Below are positions 47,901 to 57,534 of a stretch of DNA of 64,000 nt, in pieces. The notes under the pieces are model-generated. The model was not told the DNA's origin. It did no database searches and saw nothing but the letters and a program-made list of their open reading frames with translations. The translations under genes were made by a program, and so were the position numbers. The stretch is taken from NCBI RefSeq assembly GCF_933775445.1, contig NC_065873.1, forward strand, positions 20,398,001 through 20,462,000. Direction: 5' to 3'. This DNA comes from Argentina anserina (taxonomy: Eukaryota; Streptophyta; Magnoliopsida; Rosales; Rosaceae). The stretch's first letter is position 1. Each line of letters starts with the position of its first letter.

Positions 47901-48810
47901 CATTATCCAAACGAATGGATTTGATAGGATAATCGGGGTGGTGAGCCCGAAGTTTGATGATCTCAGCTAATAACTTGGCAAATGCAGCATTCCTTGTGGA
48001 TAGAAAAGCAACGTGTGACCAACGCGTCGATGCATCAACCAATACCATAAAATATCGAAAAGGTCCGCATTCTGGTTGAATAGGTCCACAAATATCACCT
48101 TGGATACCTTGTAAGAATGGAATGTTCTCGGTTGAAGCCTTAGCAAAAGAAGGACTTCCTTGAAATTTAGCAAGAGAACAAGCTTTGCAAAACGAGCGAT
48201 AGGCATCAGAAATTGCCATGGAGGCATTTGAAAGCACGGGAGGCATCACAAGCTCTTGTGAAGCAGGGGATGCCGCCACCGACGGCATGAAAGCCGTGGA
48301 GCTGCCGAGTGAGGCATGCTCGGCCACACCATGCGGTGCATGGGTAGGCACGGCCTCACCGTGCGGAGCACGGGTGTGGTGATCCTCCAATCGCTTCCGG
48401 GACTTGAAAAATGGATGACCATGTGAATTATTAAGAATTCTAATCATCATATCACGTCCAGGGTGCCCGAGACGGGCATGCCAAAGCATATAAGAGTCCG
48501 AATCACAAAAGTTGCGTTCAACCGCATATGATTCAAAGATCTGAATGGAAGTAAGATACAAACCATTCCCAAGACTCTTCATCTTCTCTAAGATGCGGCG
48601 ATGGCCTGCTTTCTCAGAGGTAACACAAAGATATTCATCTCCATTCTCAACATAAGTATCGAGGTGAAAACCATTGGCACGTATGTCCTTAAAACTTAGC
48701 AAGGTGCGGGGAGACTTCGGCGCATAAAGAGCGTCTACGACGTTAAGAGTCGTACCATTAGGCCATGAAAGAAGATGTGCCTCTTCCTTGAATGATGGAT
48801 TTCGAGCCAA
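44941..48810 (-). CDS. Copia pol: integrase, reverse transcriptase, RNase H
   Basis: A 1289-codon frame. The integrase zinc finger uses H111/H116 and C208/C211, with 91 residues between the second His and the first Cys (about 30 is usual). The integrase core has IQGDICGP (Asp238), RLDNAGEF (Asp about 301) and NGLAEATIK (Glu about 338). RT has LDSLAKREVFG-type entry motifs and YVDD at 903-906; RNase H has GYADARY and SNHAEIIALHE. GC-rich low-complexity inserts separate domains near 48250-48370, 47020-47200 and 45470-45600. The protease precedes it in another frame (48811-48925), split off by one frameshift near 48790. Confidence 0.85.
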   Translation of the reverse strand: MARNPSFKEEAHLLSWPNGTTLNVVDALYAPKSPRTLLSFKDIRANGFHLDTYVENGDEYLCVTSEKAGHRRILEKMKSLGNGLYLTSIQIFESYAVERNFCDSDSYMLWHARLGHPGRDMMIRILNNSHGHPFFKSRKRLEDHHTRAPHGEAVPTHAPHGVAEHASLGSSTAFMPSVAASPASQELVMPPVLSNASMAISDAYRSFCKACSLAKFQGSPSFAKASTENIPFLQGIQGDICGPIQPECGPFRYFMVLVDASTRWSHVAFLSTRNAAFAKLLAEIIKLRAHHPDYPIKSIRLDNAGEFTSKTFDDYCMSIGIEVEHPVPHVHSQNGLAEATIKLIQLVARAMVMGTNLPVSAWGYAVLHAATLIRFRPAANQAFSAYQMVTGYEPNISHLRIFGCAVYVPITPPLRTKMGPQRRLGIYVGYNSPMIVRYLEPTTGDLFTARFADCHFDETCFPSLGGDGNVIIPNERQKLTWCVPTMSHYDPRTAQSELEVQRIIDLQKVADSMPDGFVDIAKVTRSNIPAANIPARLDVPKYGRGKQAPGPSNVGTAPDSGTEAGGGTTVRRGVVGAPCGDDAEMARHGAASASAPQRKRGRPINSRDSKPRKKRMTKAQRVINDESPSYEVVSDYSYVHESTQVLPWDAMEPCLIPENNEISVNYTSEQSVRNRATTCIDDVFAYSVAHEIISEDDVEPCSVAECERRADWPKWKEAIQVELDSLAKREVFGKVELTPRDVKPVGHKWVFVRKRNEMNDIVRYKARLVAQGFSQRPGIDYEETYSPVMDIITFRYLISLVVSERLNMQLMDVVTAYLYWDLDAEIYMKAPEGLPLPPSSASRPRSAHAVRLRRSLYGLKQSGRMWYNRLHQYLVRRGYKNDELCPCVFIRKTNSGFVIVAVYVDDINIIGTLDEIEETVSYLKSEFEMKDLGRTKFCLGLELVHRADDILVHQSNYTQKMLRRFNMDLCSPLSTPMVVRSLDIKKDPFRPKEDDEEVLGLEVPYLSAIGALLYLAQCTRPDISFAVILLARFSSAPMLRHWNGIKHLFRYLKGSLDMGFFYPYCRENTATVSPHTTDVADPGLAAVRRSDAASRHGVETVRGAESSNRSRAALSPDAKTPNNLLVGYADARYLFDLHKARSQTGYVFTIGNTAISWRSTKQTLVAISSNHAEIIALHEAVKECVWLRSLVRHIHDSCGLVSTTDQPTCIYEDNASCIEQTKLGFIKGDNTKHISPKFFYNVQQQKFLNVQINQVSSESNVADLFTKSLPKSTFVKHVKSIGMRRLSEH

Positions 48811-48925
48811 TCATTGTAGTCATCGAAAAAGTCGAAAACACTAGATCCGTGAACAACTGCCTGTGCCGTAGGATAGTGTGGGTGGTTCCGCAATCAGCTA
48901 GACATTCGATTTCACCGCGGGACAT
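48780..48925 (-). pseudogene. Copia protease start, frameshifted from pol
   Basis: It begins ATGTCCCGCGG at 48925, directly after TTTTGTAG. It encodes LADCGTTHTIL, where DCG stands at the place of the D(S/T)G active site, and is then knocked out of the pol frame by a one-base shift near 48790. Confidence 0.65.
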
Positions 48926-49892
48926 CTACAAAATGACAATTAAGAGAGTCAGCGACACGGGAACAATTCTATACAATACGCCGTAGGATATTGTCAGAAT
49001 GGAAATCAGAACAAAGGTCGATCTCATCGAATGTATCACATGGCAATAGTACTACATTCTTCAACTAAAGAGTTGGAAATCATGGTATTGAAGCAGTGAA
49101 ATACCAAACAGTAAACTAGGGTGGTATAAACCATCCAAAAATGGTGTGGAAAACACACACAAAGAGTACCGGTGAGTGTATATAACGGACTTGGAGAAAA
49201 CCGGAAAAACAAATCGGAAAACCATGTCAAAAGAACTCAAAACCGGGTGAATTTTGGATGAGGAAAACGTGGCAGCAGGGACTGCTGCAATATGCCGGAA
49301 AAATGACGAGAAATGATGGAAAAAAAATTGTCGAAAAACTCGTTGGAAAACCGGCGGCACCGATTGCCGGAAAACCGGTCGGCGGCGGTCGGAACTAGAC
49401 GGTATGGAGGCCGGAACTTCAGGTCCGACAGGGGACGCTGGCAGGAACCGGGTGGCGATGCCGGAAACGCCGGAAAATGGCCGGAAGACGGCGAATACGC
49501 CGGCAAAACGTGCTGGAAACGCTGGAATAGTAACCGGGTCCGGCCAAGGCAAAACGACATCGTTTTCGAGGTTCCGAGGTTCGTTTTCCGAATTTTAAGT
49601 TCCAAATTCACAATGTAGTGCTATTGGGGTCCCATGTGACCCAAAAGCGTCCAATTTAAAAACCACGTGAGTTGCACACGTTGATCATCATGCTAAATGT
49701 CAGGTAAATAAAATTCTCAAAGAGATTGTCTTGTAAGCAAGAAATGAGAAATTTTATTGAATGCCAATCTTTAATACATCACACATGAACTTCTAATTCC
49801 AAAATCAAAAGACTATTACAAAGTCAATGAAAATAACAATGGCGGTCGGCCAAAACAATACTTGAATCATAAAGCTAAAGAAGCTAAAACGA
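48926..49892 (-). other. 1-kb non-coding spacer between gag and pol
   Basis: It contains an AATAAA (49753-49758, minus) followed by T/A-rich sequence, a GCCGGA-rich block (about 49320-49560) and a TTTTGTAG acceptor-like end. Large open frames here have biased, low-complexity protein sequence and no domain. Confidence 0.5.
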
Positions 49893-50955
49893 CTAATCAA
49901 AGTCGGGAGTATCCATGGTAGCAACCGGAGGCCTAGCCTTAGAAGCAAGGGGCTCGGGCTTCATGGAGATATGGTGAGTCTCGATCTCATGGTCCTCATC
50001 CACATGATTCGATTCGGGTTGTAGAAACTTCTTGTAGGCGGAGTAAGCCTTGATCATCTCTTTGCTAGCGCGACAATCGCGATTAAAGTGCTTGAAGGAG
50101 CCACATTTGAAGCATGGAGACTTGCCATGACCGGGAGTGGAGGCATTAGGAGGCGCACAGCCTCCTTAGAGTTTGGGACGGGGACGGCCTCCCCCAGAGG
50201 GTGCGGCGCCGCCACCATCACGGGTCCAAGTATTGGACCGAGGACGAGATCGGTCTTGTTGCCTCCCACCACGAGAGTTGTTATTTTGGTGCTGATATGG
50301 AGCGTTTCTTGATTGATTCTTTTGCTTAGGAGCTTTCCCATAGTTAGATTGTGGCGTAGAAATTATTTTAGTGCCAACATGTCTATTGTTGTTGTTGAGG
50401 AGAATCTCAGAATGTCTCTCCTTCTTAGCCAAGAGTGCCATTAAGTCGGCAAAAGACCGGATCTTCCCTTCCTCTACATGAGTGTGGTACGTATGAGGTT
50501 GAACCTCATAGTTGATTGGAAACGTGTCCAATGTCTTATTGAGAAGATCTAGGTCGGTCTTGATGACACCAACGGTGCCAAGATCGGATTGCAAGCATAT
50601 CCTGATTGAAATCATCCACTCTCTTATAGTCCAATAGACGGATGTTATCCCATCTAACGGTCAATTCAGGAAGAAGCTTATCATTAACGTTGTTGTACCG
50701 CAAGCGTAGTTTGTCCCATAATTCTTTAGGATCTTTTACGTTCAAGTATTGCCTCTTGAGAGTTGCATGGATGTGACGGCTCATGAAGATGAGAGTCTGA
50801 GTCTTAGCCATGGGTGGGAAATCAGCAGGAGGGTCGGCAAACATGCATTCAATCCCTCGGCTCTCGAAAGCGAGTTCCATGTCGAAAACCCAGCGGTGGT
50901 ATTCCTTTCCTTCTAGATCAAGAAGGCCAAATTCCGGTCGAGATGGCGATGACAT
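49893..50955 (-). pseudogene. Copia gag with zinc knuckle, broken
   Basis: The ATG at 50955 opens MSSPSRPEFGLLDL, the usual gag start with a YHRW motif. A frameshift near 50590 moves it to the next frame, and a TAA at 50166-50168 interrupts before the zinc knuckle (CFKCGSFKHFNRDC, about 50060-50110). The frame then continues to a TAG at 49893. TTTTGTAG precedes the ATG. Confidence 0.8.
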
Positions 50956-51707
50956 CTACAAAACGAATACGGAATCGATTAGATTCAAGTATAATAGGAA
51001 TGAGAAGGGGTGACGTATATGGTCACAAGAAAAATCGATGCAAGCGGCGATACTCATGATCGCACCCAAAACAGCGGTGCACTCAGGCGACCACACGAAA
51101 ATCGATTAACTTCCCTTTCAAAACAATCGTGACTCCCCCAGGACCGTCACACAGAAAACATCGACCAAGAGGGGAAACCCATCCCTCTATAGTCTCATCG
51201 GCGTTATAAGAAAGGCCGGAATTAAGACAAGAAGAAGGCTAATAGCGCCCGATATAATATATCTATACGTTCAAAAGCGGGAACGTTTATGAAAAATTTA
51301 CCTTTGAAGGTTTGTAGTATACGGTAGTAGCTTCTCTTGAGCGAAGTCCTTGCTTGTGAATTTCACGTCTCTTGCGTGAATATGCGGGAGGAGCAATTTT
51401 GAATGCTTTGATGCGGGGACTTGCGGGGCAAAAAGATGTTTTTGCGGAGCGAATGTGGAGGAGACCCTGCGGTGCTGCGGGGCTGGCTGCAGGGGCTGGG
51501 CCGCGTGCAGCTGCGGGGGGGGGGGGGCTGCGGTGCTGGCTGCAGGGGCTGGCTGCAGGGCTGCGTGCGGGGCTGCGGGGGGGGGAGGGGGGGGGTTGCA
51601 GGGGCAGCGATGTGGCGGCTGTAAGGGCGGCGAGCAGGAGGTGCGCCGGCGAGGAGATGCTGGAGCTTGGAATCGACGGCGGCCGGCGGAGGAGAAGAGA
51701 GAGAAAA
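50956..51707 (-). other. Long GC-rich leader of the Copia element with intron-like segment
   Basis: A CTGCGGGG / poly-G-rich block (51420-51690) resembles an untranslated first exon. It is followed, in element sense, by CAAAG|GTAAAT (near 51298) and, 340 bp later, TTTTGTAG directly before gag, so 50956-51297 may be an intron. The 139-codon Pro/Ala-rich frame at 51298-51714 has no domain. Confidence 0.4.
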
Positions 51708-51828
51708 AAACCACAATCCCGTAGGATTCGGAGTCCTAATCTATTACGGAGATGCTAATCTATCTCCTAACAGGAAACCTATTAGGCTAAGACACACATA
51801 AGGGTAGAATAGTAATTCTCCCAGAACA
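51708..51828 (-). repeat. Truncated 5' LTR of the minus-strand Copia element
   Basis: Its first 121 bp (element sense) match the 3' LTR with few differences. The last 64 bp, including the TATA-like part, are absent and the sequence switches to the GC-rich leader. Confidence 0.8.
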
Positions 51829-51833
51829 GTACA

Positions 51834-52146
51834 AATATAATAAAAAAATTCTCAGCAGGGATGGTTAGGATGATTTAATACATCCCAGGAGTGCAAGGTT
51901 TGATTCCCCCCCCCCCCCCCCACCACTAAAATTTTATGTCAATTTTCAACATTTAAGATGAGATTAAGGCAATTGATCAGAAAAATATAGAGAATATCGT
52001 GTGAATTTCGATAAATTCGCGATATAAGACAAAATTTCTTAAATATCGGGCGGAATTTTTTAAATATGGAAAGAAAATTTTCATAGTTTAAAAAAACGAA
52101 AATATCACGAAAATATCGGAAATATTATAGATATTGTAGTCATTGT
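51834..52146. other. No gene seen
   Basis: AT-rich, with a poly-C run (about 51907-51921) and repeated AATATCG words near 51990-52130. Confidence 0.45.
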
Positions 52147-52262
52147 CATATACCCTCAGTAGGGCACTCCTGTCCTTTTCCTTCTTTTTTTTTTTTGAGA
52201 GAAAGGTGTTCTTGTCCTCTTCCAAATTCGCAGGTTCTTTCTAGCTTCTCATGCATTATCAT
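52147..52262. repeat. Second copy of the CPS-upstream segment
   Basis: It matches 44265-44385 with scattered differences, on the far side of the minus-strand Copia element. Confidence 0.75.
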
Positions 52263-52674
52263 TTTGAAATTCTGGATTGACTTTTCCATTTTACCTTAGC
52301 TAATTATGTGGTTTGTTTGCCATCTCAGATGAATATACTAAATTCCTAATCCTAACGGGTCAGCTGTGGATGACTGTATAAGTGCATATACGACTGCCCG
52401 TGAGGCCTGCTAGCTCACTCCAAGGATGTGATATGGATTCGAACGACATATATCAGATATATAACATAATAAAAAAAGTGTAAAAAATCACATAAATAAC
52501 ATTAGATCATAAGATAGTTTCAAACAGTCTTTAATATATGAGGGATCTATACTCTTATAACCAAAAATCTCATTTGTCAACTTAAATGAGTGTGAAATCA
52601 TATAAATAACCTTAGACTATATAATAGTTTAAAATAGTTTTATATAAATGATGACACACTCATATAATTACTAG
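52263..52674. other. No gene seen
   Basis: AT-rich sequence without domain-bearing frames. Confidence 0.45.
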
Positions 52675-53560
52675 GATGCATCGTTGTTCCGTTATATTGT
52701 TTATAGTGTTTGCAAGAATGACATGTTAATATATATATATATATAGGCATGTTCGAGAACGGACATTGGCAAAATAGAAAAGTGTGAATTCCCTGCCGTC
52801 GTCCATCTTTGGGAACTGATAACAGAGTTTCTCTTGTTAGAAGGATGTCGAACTTCAACCTAGAGCTTTGTTTTGCAATCGGACTCTTATGTTATGAGTT
52901 TGCAACCGAGCTTGATGGTGTGCAATAGTTTGCCGGGAAAACTTTCAACCTTGATCACATTGACCTTCAACTTCATGCCGACACTGTATGTGATAGTTGT
53001 GGTCTACATTCGGCAAGAACAGTAGCACCGTTGATGCTTGATGCGGTTACAAGATGGACAACAGCGGGGAATCCGCACATTTTTTGTGCTTTGCGGATGT
53101 CCGATTATGAACGGCTTCGTGTATATATATATATATATATAAGATACAATTACACAACACGTATGCATCTTCAAATAATAAAGCAAAATTTATATTTCAA
53201 ACTATCACAAAAACTACATGATGTATTGAAACAATGGCCAGTGTATCATCTTCAAACCTAGTCACAAAGAGCCGAATTTGTTTGGTACAAAAAACTGGCA
53301 GCTAGACATTATATTCCTGGTCAGATGTCTCCCCTCATCTTACTATGTGAAGAAGCCCAATCCCACTAACAAGGCAAATAATATTCGGTTCCGGCAAAGA
53401 CAAGCCCTAACCCATGCCCATAAATTCGCCGGTGAAAATAATATACCCTCCAAAACAATTTTGACCCAGCAACACTCAAACTTTAGGCGGGAAAGTTTTT
53501 TTTTTCCGTCCATCATAAAAATATGACCTCTCATTTCCCGTCTCTCTCATTCTCCCACAC
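52675..53560 (+). repeat. Dispersed repeat, copy B
   Basis: It matches copy A (26924-27700) on both sides of the inserted element at 52746-53121. Shared words are GTGTTTGCAAGAATGACA and CTACATGATGTATTGAAACA. It leads directly into the broken first exon at 53611. Confidence 0.75.
52746..53121. mobile_element. TA-tract-nested MITE in dispersed repeat copy B
   Basis: (TA)n lies on both sides. The ends are loosely inverted (GTTCGAGAACGGACAT and ATGTCCGATTATGAAC). The corresponding site in copy A is uninterrupted (GTTAATATATGAGATAC), so it serves as the empty site. No ORF. Confidence 0.6.
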
Positions 53561-53610
53561 ACTCATTTTTTATTCCGAAATTACCCTTCATCCCCCACCT
53601 AATCTTCCAT

Positions 53611-53815
53611 GGACCGCCGAACCGTCATCACCATGGAAGAGGATTTCATTGAACAAACCCTAGAAAACGAACCTGATCCTAATCTCCCGCCCTAGATCCC
53701 CAAGATCCGCGCCCATGTCAAGGCTCTCGACTCCAGCCTCTCCACCTCTGACGTCGACCGCACCATCACATGCGCCATCATCACCAAAACTCAGCTCACC
53801 AATGCATTGCATTTC
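53611..53815 (+). pseudogene. Broken first exon related to the ARM-repeat fragment at 27700
   Basis: From the ATG at about 53611 it reads MDRRTVITMEEDFIEQ, then LENEPDPNLPP and a TAG stop at 53694. It continues KIRAHVKALDSSLSTSDVDR and TITCAII, which align with DADRTAT*AII at 27710. It then diverges into unrelated sequence. The stop and the loss of later exons make it a pseudogene; the ARM-repeat assignment comes from the downstream part of copy A. Confidence 0.45.
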
Positions 53816-55617
53816 CCAAATTTGACATGTAGAGACAACCAAGCACAATCTCAGACTAAAGTTTTACAATTAAGGCAAGAAAAACAAATGGGACTGGTTC
53901 AGATCAACGAAACAAATAAGAGCAATAAAATCAAACGAAGCTTAATCACCAATAAAATGAAAAAGACTCTTGATGCTCACTCAACTACAGTGTGTCAAAA
54001 GAAGAGAAGAAGTACTGAAGAAGAGTATGTGATGGGAGAAATCTAAACGAAGTCAATAACTTCAAGAAATCTGAGTACGAGTTCAAAGCTTGAGAGCCGA
54101 GATGAGAAATCCAAGTTGTTGCTAGAAATTGGTACTTGTCGGCGAAGAGTGAACCTAGTTGAACCGTTGAGGTGTCAGAGAATTGGAGATAAATCTGGGT
54201 AAAATAGAGAGATGGCAGCTAACTGCGTTTTTAGGTATTTGGGTATTTGGATGAGCTTCTTTACCCATGCCCATAAATTTCGCCCTTGGGTATTTTTAAA
54301 ATACTCATTACCCACCCATAGGTATTTTTAGATTCCCTATTACCCAAAAAAAAAACCCAATACATATTTTACCCATAGTACCCATACCCATGGGTTTAAA
54401 TGCCATCCTTAGTACTGTTAAAGCTACAACCCTAAGCCGATAAACCCTAATTAAAGTAGTGTACGTTAGATTATGATATAAGCTGCAAGCATTTTTATTA
54501 TTTACATATCTGATATCTGTCGTTCCAATCCATATCAGATCCTTGGAGTGAACTAGCAGGCCTCACGGGCAGTCGTATAAACAGTCCTCGATCCACTGTT
54601 GACAACTTGACATTAGTATTGTTTATAATCTCCAAACCAATGATTAGTAACTACATGAACATGACAACATCGATCCATCGATCAATGGTTCGATTGCATT
54701 TCATTTCTCAAATGAAGTATATATTGGTTTGACCCATGATGGAGGACCATTGATTGGACTAAATTGGTTGAAGCAACTTTACCCCGCATTACGGCCAGGT
54801 GGAGATAGATCAAGATTGACTACAAGGGTAGGAGATATGAAGTATACTTAAAAACCTGATTACATTAAGAAGTCCCGAAATAATATTACGAAAAATAACT
54901 TTTTGGATGGGAAAAGAAAAGAGAAGGTTTGAAGGAGAATGTCACATTTGAATTAAAATTAACTGCACTGTTCCTAGTAGTTATTCTTTAACGCACCTCA
55001 TTACCAGGCCACGCGAGCTTATAAAAATTAGGGCATTAGGCCAACTGTTAAAACATCTTAAACTTTGTTCATTGTCGTCAGAGAGATCAAGTTAACACTA
55101 TTCTATGGGGTCCTAAGTGCTCCGTGTAAACCGGAATTCTCTAGGGTTTACATAAAATTTATATTTTTGTCCGGTGGTGCGTCCACTCATTACCCTATTT
55201 GGTTTATTTTTATCTGTTTTGTGTTCAATTGCCAAGGAGCTTTCTGCTCTGGTCTAACCCCACTGTGGTCCGATCATGTCTAACGTTTGTCTCTGTTATC
55301 ACTGCAGACGTACAGTGATGCAGTGAAGTATTTTTTTTACCGTAAAAGGAGGGACGTCGGTTTGCACGTGACCAGAAGAGTAGATCTGCAGAATGAGAGG
55401 TCACTATAAATCCTATCCAATTAGTTAGGTGGTTCGTTATTCCATTCTAATACATTGAAAATCTGGGTTAGTCAATTGGCCGTGTATTTCAGTCAGAATC
55501 TACCGGAACCGGTTAAAATATTCAATTTGCTTTAAGTTGATCCGTTCTCTGACCCCCTTTCATGAATCCACCAAAATTTATTGTTTTTTTTTGTTAAACT
55601 ACAGTCTCAGTCGATCA
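53816..55617. other. No gene recognised
   Basis: AT-rich. 54240-54420 is rich in GGGTA/TACCC words, like 58130-58230 and 60420-60480, probably ends of a MITE family. Frames such as 53807-54046 have no domain. Confidence 0.4.
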
Positions 55618-56088
55618 TGGAGGGAAATGCAGTCGTCACTATCAAACGCCCATGACAACAGAGCTTTCATCCAACCAAACCCAAAACCCATTTCAAAGCA
55701 ATCACTACTCAGACCTACTAAACTCCCACCCAAATCATCTTCTCCTATCCACCTCACACTAAGATCCCACATTCACTCTCTCCCCAAAACCCCAAATGGC
55801 CCCAACCCACCAGGAAGCCGCAATCATTAGTTGCTCCAGTCCATTCAGGCATTTCCTCGAATAGCTTCAGTGCCAACCAAGAACAATCGGAGTTTTCGAG
55901 ACTGGGTTGAAGCCGCGAGTGAGGCTGTGTCCAATGCCTGTCCCGGTTGGGTTTCATTGGGGTGTCTCTTGGGCTTGCTCAGTCACAAGGAGTTGATTTC
56001 CGGCATTGTTCTTCAGTATTCAGTTTTGGTTATCTACATTGCGTATTTGATCCATTTGTTGCTTATCAGTGTGTGGATATTTGAATGA
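55618..56088 (+). pseudogene. ORF of an unknown small membrane protein, split by one stop
   Basis: The frame starting MEGNAVV/MQSS-like near 55618-55630 runs to a TAG at 55828-55830 and continues in the same frame to 56086 (about 85 more codons). The first half is Ser/Pro/Lys-rich, like a transit peptide. The second half reads RDWVEAASEAVSNACPGW, then GCLLGLLSHKELISG and a hydrophobic C-terminal segment (VLVIYIAYLIHLLLISVWIF) that could cross a membrane. I do not recognise the family. A sequencing error at the stop or an unseen intron could restore it. Confidence 0.35.
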
Positions 56089-56979
56089 CTGCTATTGATT
56101 CAATTCATCAGTTTCGCAATTCCCTAACCTAATACTTAATTACTCACTTTAAAACTTACCCTCCTAGATTAAGATGAGTTTACCCCTCCATATTTTAAAC
56201 CAAACTTACTGATTTAACAAAAAAAAATTGAACAGTAACTAACTCTTCCAATCGTTAGTTCGATCTGTTAGGACTAATGACTTCCTTCCACCTGTCGTCG
56301 ACAGAGTTGGACCAAAGTAGTCCGGGACCATTCCAGAACGCTTCAATTGGCAATACCATTTATGTTGTTTAACTAGAAATTGAAACCCCATCTCTGAATG
56401 TGTGAATCTGTGTTATTTGCATGTTGATCAAAGAGTGAAGAGATGGCTTATGAGTTCTTGGATTTTGATTGGTTTGATTGTGTGATTAGCTTGTTTATCC
56501 TTAGTGTGTGCACTGGGTGATAGTGTTTTAGTGGGAGTGAAATGTGATATGGATTTTGATCTTCATAATTGTAAGATTTTGGCGATCTTTGGGTTTTGAT
56601 TTTTGATATGATCATACATTTCTGATCATGACTGTACATATTGTTGTTGAAGATTGTCGGGTTTTAGTTTGATGTGGTGCTTATGAGGTTTATAGATCTC
56701 CACATAAGAAAATATATATAGAAGAGAGGCACTTCATAATAAGTCTAAGAAGTTCCAACTTTTCACTGTTTTGTTTATCATGAAATTGTGCACTTGCTTC
56801 CTCATGGACATGTTTGAGGGTATAAGCAATTGAAAATATGATTATTTGATTCACTTTTCATTTGAGTAGTAGAAGGCCAGACTATCTATATACATATGTC
56901 TATATATCCTTTCTACAAGGGCTTTACTGTTTAGTTGCATAGCCATTTTAAAGTGTAACAACTGTACAAAAATTACATA
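56089..56979. other. No gene seen
   Basis: AT-rich flank of the split ORF; it may include its 3' UTR. No domain-bearing frame. Confidence 0.4.
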
Positions 56980-56987
56980 GGATTATT

Positions 56988-57526
56988 TAGGGGTCGGCAT
57001 AAAAAACAGAAATTCCGATCCCGTCCCGAAATTCGTAGAGACGGGACGGATGTCTAAAAACGTTCGTCCCGTCCCGATCCCGTCCCGTTTCATAATAGTG
57101 GAATGGGACGTGGGACGAATAATTTCTATCCCGCTTCATCCCGTCCCGTCCCACCTTTAATGAAAACTTATAAAATCTTATATATTTGTATCAAAATGAA
57201 ACTAATTTATGTTCTTAATAACTCCAAAATTATATCAATTCAAATAATAATGGTAAATTATAATATTTTGAACATAATATGTATTGTTTTGGTTAAAATT
57301 TCATTATTAAATGTTATTTTGTTAATGAAAAAGTAAAAATATAGATTTTTATTTAACTTTATAGGAATGTGAGATTTTTCTCGTCCCGTCCCGTCCCAAC
57401 CGGGATTAATCCCGAGTGGGATGCATTCTTAAAAACCCTCGTCCCGTCCCGATCCCGTCCCGATTCAAAAGAGTGGGACGGGACGTGGGATGAGCTCCGT
57501 CTCGTCCCGTCCCGTGCCCACCCCTA
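56988..57526. mobile_element. hAT MITE with perfect 8-bp duplication
   Basis: The ends TAGGGGTCGGCA and TGCCCACCCCTA are flanked by GGATTATT on both sides (56980-56987 and 57527-57534). Both arms consist largely of GGGACGGGACG / CCCGTCCCGATCC repeats around an AT-rich centre. 539 bp, no transposase. Confidence 0.85.
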
Positions 57527-57534
57527 GGATTATT

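Larger units (their letters stand above)
44569..51828 (-). mobile_element. Copia LTR retrotransposon upstream of CPS
   Basis: The perfect 5-bp duplication GTACA flanks it (44564-44568 and 51829-51833). Left is the 3' LTR (44569-44753, TG...CA in plus reading), preceded in element sense by the polypurine tract AAGGGGGAG (44754-44762). Right is a shortened 5' LTR (about 51708-51828). Inside, in element order from the right: a GC-rich leader, gag, a 1-kb spacer, and protease-integrase-RT-RNase H. Frameshifts in gag and protease and a nonsense codon in gag make it unlikely to be autonomous, though most of pol is one 1289-codon frame. Confidence 0.9.

Noticed and set aside
49061..49611. ORFs of up to 163 codons on the minus strand and shorter ones on the plus strand
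   Set aside because: Low-complexity sequence from the GCCGGA-rich spacer between gag and pol; no domain.
51298..51758. Pro/Ala-rich and Gly/Arg-rich ORFs
   Set aside because: Products of the GC-rich leader of the Copia element; open on both strands and without homology I can see.
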